Source of the DNA: Thiobacillus sp. 63-78
GTDB lineage: Bacteria > Pseudomonadota > Gammaproteobacteria > Burkholderiales > Thiobacillaceae
Direction: 5' to 3'
Assembly (NCBI GenBank): GCA_001899765.1
Contig: MKWM01000040.1
Span: 25,570 to 89,569 of the forward strand
DNA: 64,000 nucleotides
Positions 43,156 through 52,372 of this stretch are shown one piece after another. Below the pieces are notes generated by a model that did not search any database, had not been told where the DNA came from, and saw only the letters and a program-made list of their open reading frames with translations. Every line of letters starts with the position of its first letter. The stretch's first letter is position 1. A program made the position numbers and the translations under genes.

Positions 43156-44289
43156 ATGGACTTGACCGTTGTTTCGACCTTTCGGTGCAACTCGAAATGC
43201 CAGATGTGCTACATCTGGAAAAATCCGACCGAGCCCAAGGAGGAAGTCTCCCTTGAGACTCTGTCCAAACTGCCGGGCGGGTTCGACAACCTGAATGTTT
43301 CAGGGGGTGAACCCACGCTGCGCAAGGACCTGGCGGAACTGGCGGATCTGTTACACCCGAAGGCACGAATCATGGAAATCAGTTCCAACGGCCTGCATCC
43401 GGAAAGGCTGGTGCCCATTATCAAGAAATACCCCGATATCAAGGTGCGTTTCAGCCTGGAAGGCGATGAACTGACCAGCAACCGGATCCGGGGCGAGAAG
43501 GACGGTTATGCCACCAAGGTTGCAGGACTGCGGATGTTGCAGGAAGCCGGGGGAACCGACCTGGGATTCGCCTTCGTGATCCAGGACGAAAACGTGGATC
43601 AGCTGGTCCGGACCTATGAACTGGCCAAATCCATGGGGTTCGAGCTGGCCACGTCCACCCTGCACAACGCGTGGCAGTTCTACAAGAACGACAACTATTT
43701 TTACGACCGGGTCAACGTGGCGCGGCAGGTGGAGGGACTGGTGACCGCGCTACTGAAGAGCGGCAAGATCAAGAACTGGTTCAGGGCATATCTGAACCTG
43801 GGACTGATCGAGAAGATTCTGGGGCATCCACGCTTGATTCCCTGCACGGCGGGGACGGACTTTGCGTTCATCGATCCGTGGTCGGATGTCTGGGCGTGCA
43901 ATGTACGTTCGGATCTGCCCATGGGGAATCTGGCCAGGCAGTCCTGGGAGGAAATCCTGGCCAGCGGCACGACCAGGGATTCCGTTGGCAAGGTGGCCGC
44001 GTGCGAGCAGAACTGCTGGATGGTGACCACGGCGCGCACCGCCATGCGATCCAGCATCATTCCCCAGGCGCCAAAACTGGGGCCGATGTTCTGGGTTCTC
44101 AAGAACAAGCTGAAGCTCAGTCTCGGCAAACCGATCTGCTTCGATGATTACATCGACTATTCCCACGTCAAGCCCACGCCCCATATTCAGCGCATCAATT
44201 ACCTGGAGAACAAGGAGAAGGTCAAGCTGGTCAAGGGCAGGGATACGGTGGATGCGCGCTACCCGCTGAAACAGTTCGAGAACGTCTGA
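43156..44289 (+). CDS. Radical SAM protein in the EPS cluster
   Basis: 377 residues. The 4Fe-4S SAM cluster motif is at the very N-terminus, CNSKCQMC (11-18), followed by LNVSGGEPTLR (the GGEP SAM-binding motif) and ISSNG. The C-terminal half has further cysteines (PCTAG, WACNV, ACEQNC) that could hold an auxiliary cluster as in SPASM proteins. A ribosome-binding site (AGGAGG) lies upstream. Its substrate is unknown; such enzymes in surface-polysaccharide loci may modify sugars or a peptide. It is flanked on both sides by GT4 genes on the same strand. Confidence 0.85.
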   Translation: MDLTVVSTFRCNSKCQMCYIWKNPTEPKEEVSLETLSKLPGGFDNLNVSGGEPTLRKDLAELADLLHPKARIMEISSNGLHPERLVPIIKKYPDIKVRFSLEGDELTSNRIRGEKDGYATKVAGLRMLQEAGGTDLGFAFVIQDENVDQLVRTYELAKSMGFELATSTLHNAWQFYKNDNYFYDRVNVARQVEGLVTALLKSGKIKNWFRAYLNLGLIEKILGHPRLIPCTAGTDFAFIDPWSDVWACNVRSDLPMGNLARQSWEEILASGTTRDSVGKVAACEQNCWMVTTARTAMRSSIIPQAPKLGPMFWVLKNKLKLSLGKPICFDDYIDYSHVKPTPHIQRINYLENKEKVKLVKGRDTVDARYPLKQFENV

Positions 44290-44324
44290 TTGGGAGTCTG
44301 CAGCCTTTTTGCGCGAGTCTTTCC

Positions 44325-45449
44325 ATGCGTGTCGCATTCCTAGGCCTGCGCGGATTCCCCGATGTGCAGGGCGGCGTGGAAACGCACGCCGAGCACCTGT
44401 GCCCGCTCCTGGTGGAACTGGGCTGCGAGGTGGACGTCATCGTCCGGGCGCCTTATCAGCCCGGATCGATTGGCGACGCCTGGAAGGGCATTCGCTTCCA
44501 CCGCCTCTGGGCGCCCAGATCAAAAGGACTGGAAGCAATTCTTCATACCGGGTTAGGCGTGCTGTATGCGGCTTTTGTGCGACGGCCTGACGTGCTGCAT
44601 ATCCAGGCGATTGGCCCGGCGCTGATGGTGCCGCTGGCAAGATTGCTGGGGCTTCGTGTGGTAGTCACTCACCATGGTCCGGATTACGATCGTCAGAAAT
44701 GGGGATATTTCGCCAAACTGGCATTGCGGCTGGGTGAGCGTTTCGGCATGCGGTGGTCGAACGATCGAATTGTGATTTCAGAAGTGATACGGGGGTTGGT
44801 GAAGCGCAAGCATGGCCGGGATTCCATGCTGATCCCGAACGGGGTAGTTTTGCCTGTGATGCCGGACACGAAGGGGGCTCTCGCGGCATTTGGATTCGAA
44901 CCGGGGAAATATGTACTGCTGGTGAGCCGTCTCGTGCCAGAAAAACGGCATCTTGATCTGATCGAGGCGTTTCAGCTTGCGGCGCTTCCCGGCTGGAAAC
45001 TGGCTATCGTGGGTGCTTCGGATCATCCCGATGCCTATGTGCGAAAAGTGCTGGATCTGGCGGCGACGGCGCCTGGCGTCGTGTGCACCGGTTTACAGAC
45101 CGGTTTGGCGCTACGCGAGCTCTATACCCATGCGGGTATCTTCGTCTTGCCTTCATCCCATGAGGGCTTGCCCATTGCCATGCTGGAAGCATTGTCTTAC
45201 GGTCTGCCTGTGGTGGCCAGCGACATTCCTGCCAACCTGGAAGTTGGCTTGCCGGCTGAGCACTATTTTCCGTTGGGTGATGTGCCGGCATTGGCTGCGC
45301 ATCTGAAAGATTTCGCAGCACAGCCCTTGACCGTGGAGGAACGCGAATCCCGCCGTGCCTGGGTGTCCGGACGCTTTGACTGGAAAGATATTGCGCGACG
45401 GACGCTGAAGGTTTATCAAGCGGTGGCTCGCACACAGCATGGGCGATGA
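44325..45449 (+). CDS. Glycosyltransferase family 4
   Basis: 374 residues. RVAFLGLRGFPDVQGGVETHAEHLCPLLVELGCEVDVI is the N-terminal motif of the GT4 subgroup related to rhamnosyl- and mannosyl-transferases. YVLLVSRLVPEKRHLDLIEAF and LPSSHEGLPIAMLEALSYGLPVVASDIPANLEV complete the donor site with E-x7-E. Fifth GT4-clan enzyme of the locus. Confidence 0.9.
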   Translation: MRVAFLGLRGFPDVQGGVETHAEHLCPLLVELGCEVDVIVRAPYQPGSIGDAWKGIRFHRLWAPRSKGLEAILHTGLGVLYAAFVRRPDVLHIQAIGPALMVPLARLLGLRVVVTHHGPDYDRQKWGYFAKLALRLGERFGMRWSNDRIVISEVIRGLVKRKHGRDSMLIPNGVVLPVMPDTKGALAAFGFEPGKYVLLVSRLVPEKRHLDLIEAFQLAALPGWKLAIVGASDHPDAYVRKVLDLAATAPGVVCTGLQTGLALRELYTHAGIFVLPSSHEGLPIAMLEALSYGLPVVASDIPANLEVGLPAEHYFPLGDVPALAAHLKDFAAQPLTVEERESRRAWVSGRFDWKDIARRTLKVYQAVARTQHGR

Positions 45450-45485
45450 CTGCTTTTCAAGACACACGGATCAGGGAAAATCATT

Positions 45486-46538
45486 GTGATATGGGTGACT
45501 GGCGGCGCCGGCTTCATCGGCGCCAATTTCATACTGGATTGGCTGCGGGTCAACGATGAGCCGGTCGTCAATCTCGACAAGCTCACGTATGCGGGCAATC
45601 TGGAGAACCTGGTCAGCCTGAAAGGCGACCCCCGCCATATATTCGTGCAGGGCGACATCGGCGACCGCGCGCTGGTCGGCCAGCTGCTGAGCCGGCATCG
45701 ACCGCGCGCGATCGTCAACTTCGCGGCCGAGTCGCACGTCGACCGCTCGATCCACGGGCCGGAAGATTTCATTCAGACCAACGTGGTCGGCACCTTCCAT
45801 CTGCTGGAAGAAGTGCGCGGCCACTGGATGAGCCTGCCGGAAGCGGAGAAGGCTGTGTTTCGCTTCCTGCACGTGTCCACCGACGAGGTGTACGGTTCGC
45901 TCGGCCCGGACGATGCGCCGTTCACCGAGGCGACGCCGTTTGCGCCCAACAGCCCGTATTCGGCCAGCAAGGCGTCGTCCGACCATCTGATGCGTGCCTA
46001 TCACCATACCTACGGCCTGCCGGTGCTGACGACGAATTGCTCGAACAACTACGGGCCGTACCAGTTCCCGGAAAAGCTCATCCCGCTGATGATCCTCAAC
46101 GCCACGCGCGGCCAACCGCTGCCGGTCTACGGCGACGGCATGAACGTGCGCGACTGGCTGTACGTCACCGACCACTGTGCGGCGATCCGCACCGTGCTGG
46201 CGCAAGGCAAGTCGGGTGAGACCTACAACGTCGGTGGCTGGAACGAGATGCCGAATATCGGGATCGTGAAGACGGTGTGCGCGCTGCTCGACGAGATGCA
46301 CCCCGATCCGGCCGGTCCACATAAACGCCTGATCGCATACGTGAAAGACCGTCCCGGTCATGACCGCCGCTACTCGATCGACGCCGGCAAGATCCACCGC
46401 GAACTGGGCTGGCAGCCGGCCGAGACGTTCGAGACCGGCATTCGCAAGACGGTGCGCTGGTATCTGGACAATCGGGCGTGGGTGGATGGAGTAGTGAGCG
46501 GGGAATATCGGAGATGGGTGGATGTGCAGTATGGGTGA
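45486..46538 (+). CDS. rfbB: dTDP-glucose 4,6-dehydratase
   Basis: 350 residues from [64 protein letters not shown] and [20 protein letters not shown] are diagnostic for RmlB. It makes dTDP-4-keto-6-deoxyglucose. The stop codon TGA lies within the first GGTGAGT heptamer of the following element, so the native C-terminal end was joined to, or is provided by, the repeat. rfbC and rfbD are not in the window. Confidence 0.95.
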   Translation: MIWVTGGAGFIGANFILDWLRVNDEPVVNLDKLTYAGNLENLVSLKGDPRHIFVQGDIGDRALVGQLLSRHRPRAIVNFAAESHVDRSIHGPEDFIQTNVVGTFHLLEEVRGHWMSLPEAEKAVFRFLHVSTDEVYGSLGPDDAPFTEATPFAPNSPYSASKASSDHLMRAYHHTYGLPVLTTNCSNNYGPYQFPEKLIPLMILNATRGQPLPVYGDGMNVRDWLYVTDHCAAIRTVLAQGKSGETYNVGGWNEMPNIGIVKTVCALLDEMHPDPAGPHKRLIAYVKDRPGHDRRYSIDAGKIHRELGWQPAETFETGIRKTVRWYLDNRAWVDGVVSGEYRRWVDVQYG

Positions 46539-47066
46539 GTGGTGAGTGGTGAGTGGTGAGTGGTGAGTGGTGAGTGGTGAGTGGTGAGTGGTGAGTGGTG
46601 AGTGGTGAGTGGACGCGCTACTCCCTGCAGAAAAAAGGAGCGAATGGTGAGCGTTAAACCTCATGAGCGGCTTGAAGCGTGGAAAAGCGCGATGGAGTTG
46701 GTTGAGGAGATATATCGAGTCACTGCTGTTTTCCCCGCTCATGAGCAGTATGGTCTGGTATCACAGATGCGCAGGGCTGCAGTATCGATCCCCAGCAATG
46801 TGGCGGAAGGGGCAGGCCGGGAAGGTAACCGGGAATTTTCCCGTTTTCTGAGTATTGCCCGGGGTTCGTTGAGCGAACTGGATACCCAACATCAGATTGC
46901 CATCCGCCTGGGTTACGTTAACTCGGGACGAGAGCAGGCCGAGCTGTTGCTCGCTCGTGTGGGAAAATTGTTATCAGGTTTGCATAAAAAAATGAAAGAG
47001 TCTGAATAAGCATGACCACTCACCACTCACCACTCACCACTCACCACTCACCGCTCTCCACCCACC
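46534..47066 (+). mobile_element. Heptamer-flanked element 4 carrying a four-helix-bundle gene
   Basis: Left: eleven exact GGTGAGT heptamers (46534-46610). Right: five exact ACTCACC heptamers (47018-47052) plus two degenerate ones to 47066, the reverse complement. Between them lies one four-helix-bundle gene (46644-47009). The element separates rfbB from rfbA, which are normally adjacent. Its left end contains the rfbB stop and its right end is translated as the rfbA N-terminus. The plan matches the 29128 element with a different heptamer. No transposase; mobility is inferred. Confidence 0.75.
46644..47009 (+). CDS. Four-helix-bundle protein (S23 / 23S rRNA IVS type), copy 2
   Basis: 121 residues. 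[74 protein letters not shown] and a last basic helix match the same family as the 29164 gene, but the two are not close copies. A ribosome-binding site (AAAAAAGGAG) lies upstream. It is enclosed by inverted heptamer arrays and stops two bases before the rfbA ATG, so it is translated within the rfbB-rfbA transcript. Confidence 0.88.
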   Translation: MVSVKPHERLEAWKSAMELVEEIYRVTAVFPAHEQYGLVSQMRRAAVSIPSNVAEGAGREGNREFSRFLSIARGSLSELDTQHQIAIRLGYVNSGREQAELLLARVGKLLSGLHKKMKESE

Positions 47067-47941
47067 GCAAAGGAATCATCCTCGCCGGCGGCTCCGGTAC
47101 CCGTCTGTATCCGGCGACGCTTGTCGTGTCCAAGCAGCTGCTTCCGATCTACGACAAGCCGATGATCTATTACCCGCTGACCACGCTGATGCTGGCGGGC
47201 ATACGGGACATCCTGATTATTTCGACGCCGCAGGACACGCCGCGCTTCGAGCAGTTGCTGGGTGATGGCCGGCAGTGGGGTATCAGTTTGCAGTATGCGG
47301 TGCAGCCGAACCCGGAGGGACTGCCACAGGCGTTCATCATCGGTGCCGGCTTTATCGGTAATGGCCCCTGCGCACTGGTGTTGGGGGACAATATTTTCTA
47401 TGGCCACGAGATGAGCGCGGACCTGCGTGCGGCCAGCAAGCAGGAAACCGGCGCCACGATATTTGCCTACCGCGTGCACGATCCGGAGCGCTATGGCGTG
47501 GTGGATTTCGATCTCGCCGGGAAAGTGGTCAGCCTGGAAGAGAAGCCCGCCCGGCCCAAATCGCATTACGCCGTCACCGGACTTTATTTCTATGACAGGC
47601 AGGTGGTCGACATTGCCCGCAGCCTGAAGCCTTCGCCACGCGGCGAACTGGAGATTACCGAGGTCAACCAGCGCTATCTCGACGCGGGCGAGCTCGATGT
47701 GTCGATCATGGGACGGGGGCAAGCCTGGCTCGATACGGGGACTCACGAATCGATGCTCGAGGCTTCGCTGTTCATTGAAACGATCGAGAAACGTCAGGGT
47801 CTGAAGATCGCCTGCCCGGAAGAAATCGCCTATCGGCAGGGATATATCACCGCCGGGCAACTGGAGAAACTGGCCGCCCCCATGAAACGGAATGGATACG
47901 GGCAGTATTTGCTGAGTATGTTGAATGAACGGATTTTCTGA
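47012..47941 (+). CDS. rfbA: Glucose-1-phosphate thymidylyltransferase with repeat-encoded N-terminus
   Basis: 309 residues; RfbA is usually about 290. [45 protein letters not shown] and the [15 protein letters not shown]-terminal part are diagnostic. It makes dTDP-glucose, the RfbB substrate. The first 17-18 residues ([18 protein letters not shown]) are translated from ACTCACC heptamers. The residue before KGIILAGG, normally the initiator Met, is Arg, so translation must begin upstream in the element; the ATG at 47012 is the obvious candidate. A gain or loss of one 7-bp unit would shift the frame. Confidence 0.93.
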   Translation: MTTHHSPLTTHHSPLSTHRKGIILAGGSGTRLYPATLVVSKQLLPIYDKPMIYYPLTTLMLAGIRDILIISTPQDTPRFEQLLGDGRQWGISLQYAVQPNPEGLPQAFIIGAGFIGNGPCALVLGDNIFYGHEMSADLRAASKQETGATIFAYRVHDPERYGVVDFDLAGKVVSLEEKPARPKSHYAVTGLYFYDRQVVDIARSLKPSPRGELEITEVNQRYLDAGELDVSIMGRGQAWLDTGTHESMLEASLFIETIEKRQGLKIACPEEIAYRQGYITAGQLEKLAAPMKRNGYGQYLLSMLNERIF

Positions 47942-48088
47942 AAAATGGCGAGGGGCGAGGCGGTGGCCATGACGAGCGGCGGGGGGGGACCATGTTTCCG
48001 GATGCCGGCGTGCGTGCCGGACGCGTAGCGTGGCGCTGCATCGGATGGGTCGGCGGGACGGCTGTGGCATACTCGTAAAATTCAACCT

Positions 48089-49345
48089 GTGAGTCCTGTT
48101 TTGCTTCCTTTCGAACTCCAGATCGGCCTGCGCTACACCCACGCCAAGCGCAGCAATCATTTCATTTCCTTCATTTCCATCGTCTCCATGGCCGGGATCG
48201 CATTGGGCGTGATGGCGCTGATCGTGGTCCTCTCCGTGATGAACGGCTTCCAGGAAGAACTGCGCGCACGCATACTCGGTGTGGCGGCGCATCTGGAAAT
48301 CAGCGGGCCGGCGAATCGCCTGGCCGACTGGCGCAATGTGCTGGAACAGGCCCGACGGAACAAGGAAGTCGTCTCCGGCGCGCCCTATGTCAACGCCGAA
48401 GGCATGCTGGCCAACGGCGATCTCGTGCGTGGCGCGATCATTCGCGGCGTGCTGCCGGAGATGGAAAACCAGGTCGCCGACTTTGCGCGGGACATGAAGG
48501 CCGGCAAGCTGACCGACCTCCAGCCGGGCGGGTTCGGCATCATCCTCGGCGCGGAACTGGCCCGTGCGCTGAATGTGGTGCCCGGCGACAAGCTGGTGCT
48601 GCTGACGCCGCAGGGCAACATCACGCCGGCGGGCGTGATGCCGCGCGTCAAGCAATTCACCGTGACCGGCATTTTCGAGGCCGGCATGTTCGAATACGAC
48701 TCCGGTCTGGCCCTGATCAACCTGCGGGACGCACAGAAACTACTGCGGTTTGGCGACGATGTCTCGGGGGTGCGGTTGAAGCTCGACGACCTGTTTCGCG
48801 CCCCATTCGTGACGCGTGAACTGGCGAACAGTCTCAGCGGCCATTACTACCTCACCGACTGGACGCAAAGCCATGCGAACTTCTTTCGTGCCGTGGCGAT
48901 CGAGAAGCGCATGATGTTCCTGATCCTGCTGCTGATCGTCGCGGTGGCGGCTTTCAATATCGTTTCCACGCTGGTGATGGCCGTGACCGACAAGCAGTCC
49001 GACATCGCCATCCTGCGCACGCTGGGCGCCAGGCCGTCGTCGATCATGAAAATTTTCATCGTGCAGGGCGCATTCATCGGGGTGTTCGGCACGCTGATGG
49101 GCGTGGCGAGCGGCGTGCTGCTCGCGCTCAACGTCGAGACTGTCGTGCCTTTCATCGAGCACATGGTCGGCATGGACCTGTTCCCGGCCGACGTGTACTA
49201 CATCAGCAAGCTGCCGTCCAAACTGGTATGGAGCGACGTGGGCATCATCGTCGGCGTCTCGCTCTTCATCAGTCTGGCGGCCACGCTGTATCCGAGTTGG
49301 CGCGCCTCGCGCATCAATCCGGCGGAGGCGCTGCGCTATGAGTGA
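48089..49345 (+). CDS. lolC: Lipoprotein-releasing ABC transporter permease LolC/LolE
   Basis: 418 residues from [58 protein letters not shown] is the conserved LolC/E start. One N-terminal helix, a periplasmic domain to about 265, then three C-terminal helices ([47 protein letters not shown]). Works with LolD to release lipoproteins from the inner membrane. It overlaps lolD by 8 bp. A single permease gene here suggests a LolF-like homodimer or a partner elsewhere. Confidence 0.93.
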   Translation: MSPVLLPFELQIGLRYTHAKRSNHFISFISIVSMAGIALGVMALIVVLSVMNGFQEELRARILGVAAHLEISGPANRLADWRNVLEQARRNKEVVSGAPYVNAEGMLANGDLVRGAIIRGVLPEMENQVADFARDMKAGKLTDLQPGGFGIILGAELARALNVVPGDKLVLLTPQGNITPAGVMPRVKQFTVTGIFEAGMFEYDSGLALINLRDAQKLLRFGDDVSGVRLKLDDLFRAPFVTRELANSLSGHYYLTDWTQSHANFFRAVAIEKRMMFLILLLIVAVAAFNIVSTLVMAVTDKQSDIAILRTLGARPSSIMKIFIVQGAFIGVFGTLMGVASGVLLALNVETVVPFIEHMVGMDLFPADVYYISKLPSKLVWSDVGIIVGVSLFISLAATLYPSWRASRINPAEALRYE

Positions 49346-50018
49346 GATCGTGCTGCGCTGCGCCGGCCTGGGCAAGACCTTCCGCCAGGGCAGAACCGAG
49401 GTGCCCGTTCTGGGCAATATCGATTTCGAGGTTCACAGGGGGAAATCGGTCGCCATCGTCGGCGCCTCGGGATCGGGCAAGAGCACGCTGCTGCATCTGC
49501 TGGGCGGGCTCGATACGCCCACGCGGGGCCGGATCGAACTGCTGGGCCAGGACCCCTTCGCCATTTCCGAGGCGGCGCGTTGCGAACTGCGCAATACCGC
49601 ACTGGGCTTCGTCTATCAGTTCCATCACCTGCTGCCCGAGTTTTCCGCACTGGAAAATGCCGCCATGCCGCTGACCATCCGTCGCCTGGCGCACGAACAG
49701 GCCATGGCGCGCGCGGCCGCGGTGCTGAACGAAGTGGGCCTGGGTCATCGGCTCAACCACCGGCCCGGCGAGCTGTCCGGCGGCGAGCGCCAGCGCGTGG
49801 CCATCGCGCGTGCGCTGGTCACGCGGCCAGCCTGCATTCTGGCCGACGAGCCGACCGGCAATCTCGACCGTCACACCGCCAACGCCGTGTTCGATCTGAT
49901 GCGCGAACTGAATCACAAGCACGGGACCAGCCTGGTCGTCGTGACCCACGACGCCGAGCTTGCCGCGCGCATGGACCGGCAGATCAGGCTGGTGGACGGG
50001 GTATTGCAGCCCCTCTGA
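49338..50018 (+). CDS. lolD: Lipoprotein-releasing ABC ATPase LolD
   Basis: 226 residues. Walker [10 protein letters not shown] near 43-51, Q-loop [22 protein letters not shown] with the LolD-typical [13 protein letters not shown], signature [15 protein letters not shown], Walker [13 protein letters not shown] and switch VTHDAEL. Cytoplasmic ATPase of the Lol exporter; cotranscribed with the permease. Confidence 0.95.
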   Translation: MSEIVLRCAGLGKTFRQGRTEVPVLGNIDFEVHRGKSVAIVGASGSGKSTLLHLLGGLDTPTRGRIELLGQDPFAISEAARCELRNTALGFVYQFHHLLPEFSALENAAMPLTIRRLAHEQAMARAAAVLNEVGLGHRLNHRPGELSGGERQRVAIARALVTRPACILADEPTGNLDRHTANAVFDLMRELNHKHGTSLVVVTHDAELAARMDRQIRLVDGVLQPL

Positions 50019-50029
50019 GCGGCGACGCG

Positions 50030-52372
50030 ATGCGGATCACGCTCATCGCGTTCTGTTTCGGCGTCTGGCTGCTGCAACAACAGGCTACGCTGCCCCCCGC
50101 TCGCTGGTGGTGGACGCTTCCGCTGCTGGTGGCGGTGCTGTGGGTGCCCCGCTGTTCCAGTCCCGTCCCTGAAACGCTGCGCCGGCTGGCAGTGCTGCTG
50201 CTGGGGGTGGCGTTGGGGTTCGCATGGGCCGCATGGCGGGCCGATCTGCGCCTGGCCGACCGGTTGCCGGATCACTGGCAGGGTGTGGACCTTGCCGTGG
50301 TGGGCGTGGTGAGCGATCTGCCGCAGGCCGATGCGCGAGGCGAACGCTTTGTGCTGGATGTGGAGCGTACGCTCACGCCCCATGGCCCTGTCCTGCATCG
50401 CATCCAGCTTGCGCGTTACTGGCCTCGTGAAGGCGCGCGCCATCCGGTCGTGCAGGCGGGTGAGCGCTGGCAGTTCACGGTACGGCTGAAGCGGCCTTAT
50501 GGGACGCACAATCCGCATGGCTTCGATCTCGAGGCCTGGATGCTGGAACGCGACATGACTGCTTCGGGTTCCGTCCGCGAACAGCCTGCCCCCCGGCGCC
50601 TGGATGCGCGTGCGGCCACGCCTGCCGCGTGGATCGCCGCCACGCGTGCCGCCATCCGTGAGCGGATTGTCGCGACCCTGGGCGATGCGCCTTACGCCGG
50701 CGTCGTCGCGGCGCTGGTGATCGGCGACCAGCGCGGCATCCCGAATGCGCAATGGCGTGCCTTCACCCGTACCGGGGTGAATCATCTCCTGTCCATCTCG
50801 GGGCTGCACGTCACCATGATCGCCGCCCTCGCGGGATGGGGCGTGGCATTCGGCTGGCGGCGCTGGCCGCGTGCGGCGGAATATCTGCCGGCGCGGCAGG
50901 CGGGGCTCTTGGCCGCGGTGCTGACCGCGTGTGCGTATACCCTGCTCGCCGGCTTCCAGGTACCGGCCCAGCGCACCCTGTTCATGCTCGGCGTACTGGC
51001 GCTGGCATTCTGGGGACGGCGTGAAGCGCGACCGTTCACGGCGCTGACGTGGGCCCTGTTCGCGGTGTTGCTGATCGATCCGTGGGCGGTGCTGTCGGCG
51101 GGTTTCTGGCTGTCGTTCGGCGCCATGGCGGCCATCCTGTGGGCGACGTTCGGACGGGTGAGGCAAGCCGGGACACTGCGAGCCTGGGTGACGGTGCAGG
51201 GGGCGGTCACGCTGGCGCTGGCGCCGGCACTACTGCTGCTGTTCCAGCAGGTCTCGCTGATTTCGCCGCTCGCCAATGCCGTTGCGATTCCGGCCGTCAG
51301 CTGGCTGGTGACGCCGCTGGCCTTGCTGGGTGTGATCGTGCCGCCGTTGTGGTATGTGGCGGCCTGGCTGATGACCTGGCTGGGGCAGGGGCTCATGTGG
51401 GCCAGCACCCTGCCGTGGGCCGTGGCGGCATGGCCGGCGCCGACGGGAGGGGCACTGCTGCTGGCGGTTGCGGGGACGCTGTGGTTGTTGCTGCCGCGCG
51501 GCTTCCCGATGCGGGCGATGGGCGGGCTGCTGTGGCTGCCATTGTTGTTTCCGCCGCAGGCGAAGCTTGCGCCCGACACCTTTCAGGCCGACGTGATCGA
51601 CGTCGGCCAGGGAACGGCCATCCTGATCCGTACCGCGGGCCACACGCTGCTCTACGACACGGGGCCAGCGTTCGCCGACAGCGACGCCGGTGAACGCATG
51701 GTCGTGCCCTATCTGCGCGCATCGGGTGTCGGGGCATTATCGGGAATCGTCGTGTCGCACGATGACAACGATCACAGCGGCGGGCTGCAATCCGTGTTGC
51801 GGGACATTCCGACAGGCTGGCTGCTGCACGGTCTGCCCGCCGCGAGTCCGTTGCTGACGGGGGCGCCGTCGCCCCGCCATTGCCATCGTGGCCAGCGCTG
51901 GCAGTGGGACGGCGTACGCTTCGAAATACTGAATCCTCCCGTCACGGCCTATACGGAATCCGGCCGCCGCGACAATGATTACAGTTGCGTGCTGAAGGTC
52001 AGCCGCGGCGGACACAGCCTGCTGATCACGGGAGACGCCGAACGGCGCGGCGAACTCGAACTGATGGAGTCCGGCGCGGACGTGGCGGCCACGGTGCTGG
52101 TGGCGGGACACCATGGCAGCCGCACCTCGTCACTGCCCGAATTTGTCGAACGGGTACATCCGCGTTATGGTGTTTTCACGGTGGGCTATCGCAACCGGTT
52201 CGGCCACCCGCATGCGCAGGTGACGGCGCGATTCCGCCAGCTGGATTCCGGCATCCTGCGCAGCGACAGGGCCGGGCTGATCCGCCTCACGTTTGGCGAA
52301 GCCGGGGTAGAGGCCTCAGAATACCGGCCATCCCACCGCCGTTACTGGCAAACCGCTTTGCTCGATGAATGA
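50030..52372 (+). CDS. comEC: ComEC/Rec2 DNA-uptake channel
   Basis: 780 residues. N-terminal helices and a DUF4131/OB-like region to about 190. The competence domain has INHLLSISGLHVTMIAALAGW (near 255) and many helices. The C-terminal metallo-beta-lactamase-like domain has VIDVGQGTAILI (near 521), SHDDNDHSGG (near 576) and AGHHGSRTSS. ComEC carries single-stranded DNA across the inner membrane during transformation. The start ATG at 50030 is 11 bp after lolD. It overlaps relA by 8 bp. Confidence 0.93.
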   Translation: MRITLIAFCFGVWLLQQQATLPPARWWWTLPLLVAVLWVPRCSSPVPETLRRLAVLLLGVALGFAWAAWRADLRLADRLPDHWQGVDLAVVGVVSDLPQADARGERFVLDVERTLTPHGPVLHRIQLARYWPREGARHPVVQAGERWQFTVRLKRPYGTHNPHGFDLEAWMLERDMTASGSVREQPAPRRLDARAATPAAWIAATRAAIRERIVATLGDAPYAGVVAALVIGDQRGIPNAQWRAFTRTGVNHLLSISGLHVTMIAALAGWGVAFGWRRWPRAAEYLPARQAGLLAAVLTACAYTLLAGFQVPAQRTLFMLGVLALAFWGRREARPFTALTWALFAVLLIDPWAVLSAGFWLSFGAMAAILWATFGRVRQAGTLRAWVTVQGAVTLALAPALLLLFQQVSLISPLANAVAIPAVSWLVTPLALLGVIVPPLWYVAAWLMTWLGQGLMWASTLPWAVAAWPAPTGGALLLAVAGTLWLLLPRGFPMRAMGGLLWLPLLFPPQAKLAPDTFQADVIDVGQGTAILIRTAGHTLLYDTGPAFADSDAGERMVVPYLRASGVGALSGIVVSHDDNDHSGGLQSVLRDIPTGWLLHGLPAASPLLTGAPSPRHCHRGQRWQWDGVRFEILNPPVTAYTESGRRDNDYSCVLKVSRGGHSLLITGDAERRGELELMESGADVAATVLVAGHHGSRTSSLPEFVERVHPRYGVFTVGYRNRFGHPHAQVTARFRQLDSGILRSDRAGLIRLTFGEAGVEASEYRPSHRRYWQTALLDE

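Noticed and set aside
46534..46610. CRISPR array or minisatellite-only explanation for the GGTGAGT repeats
   Set aside because: Units are 7 bp with no spacers, and an inverted array lies on the other side of a gene, so it is neither CRISPR nor a simple satellite.
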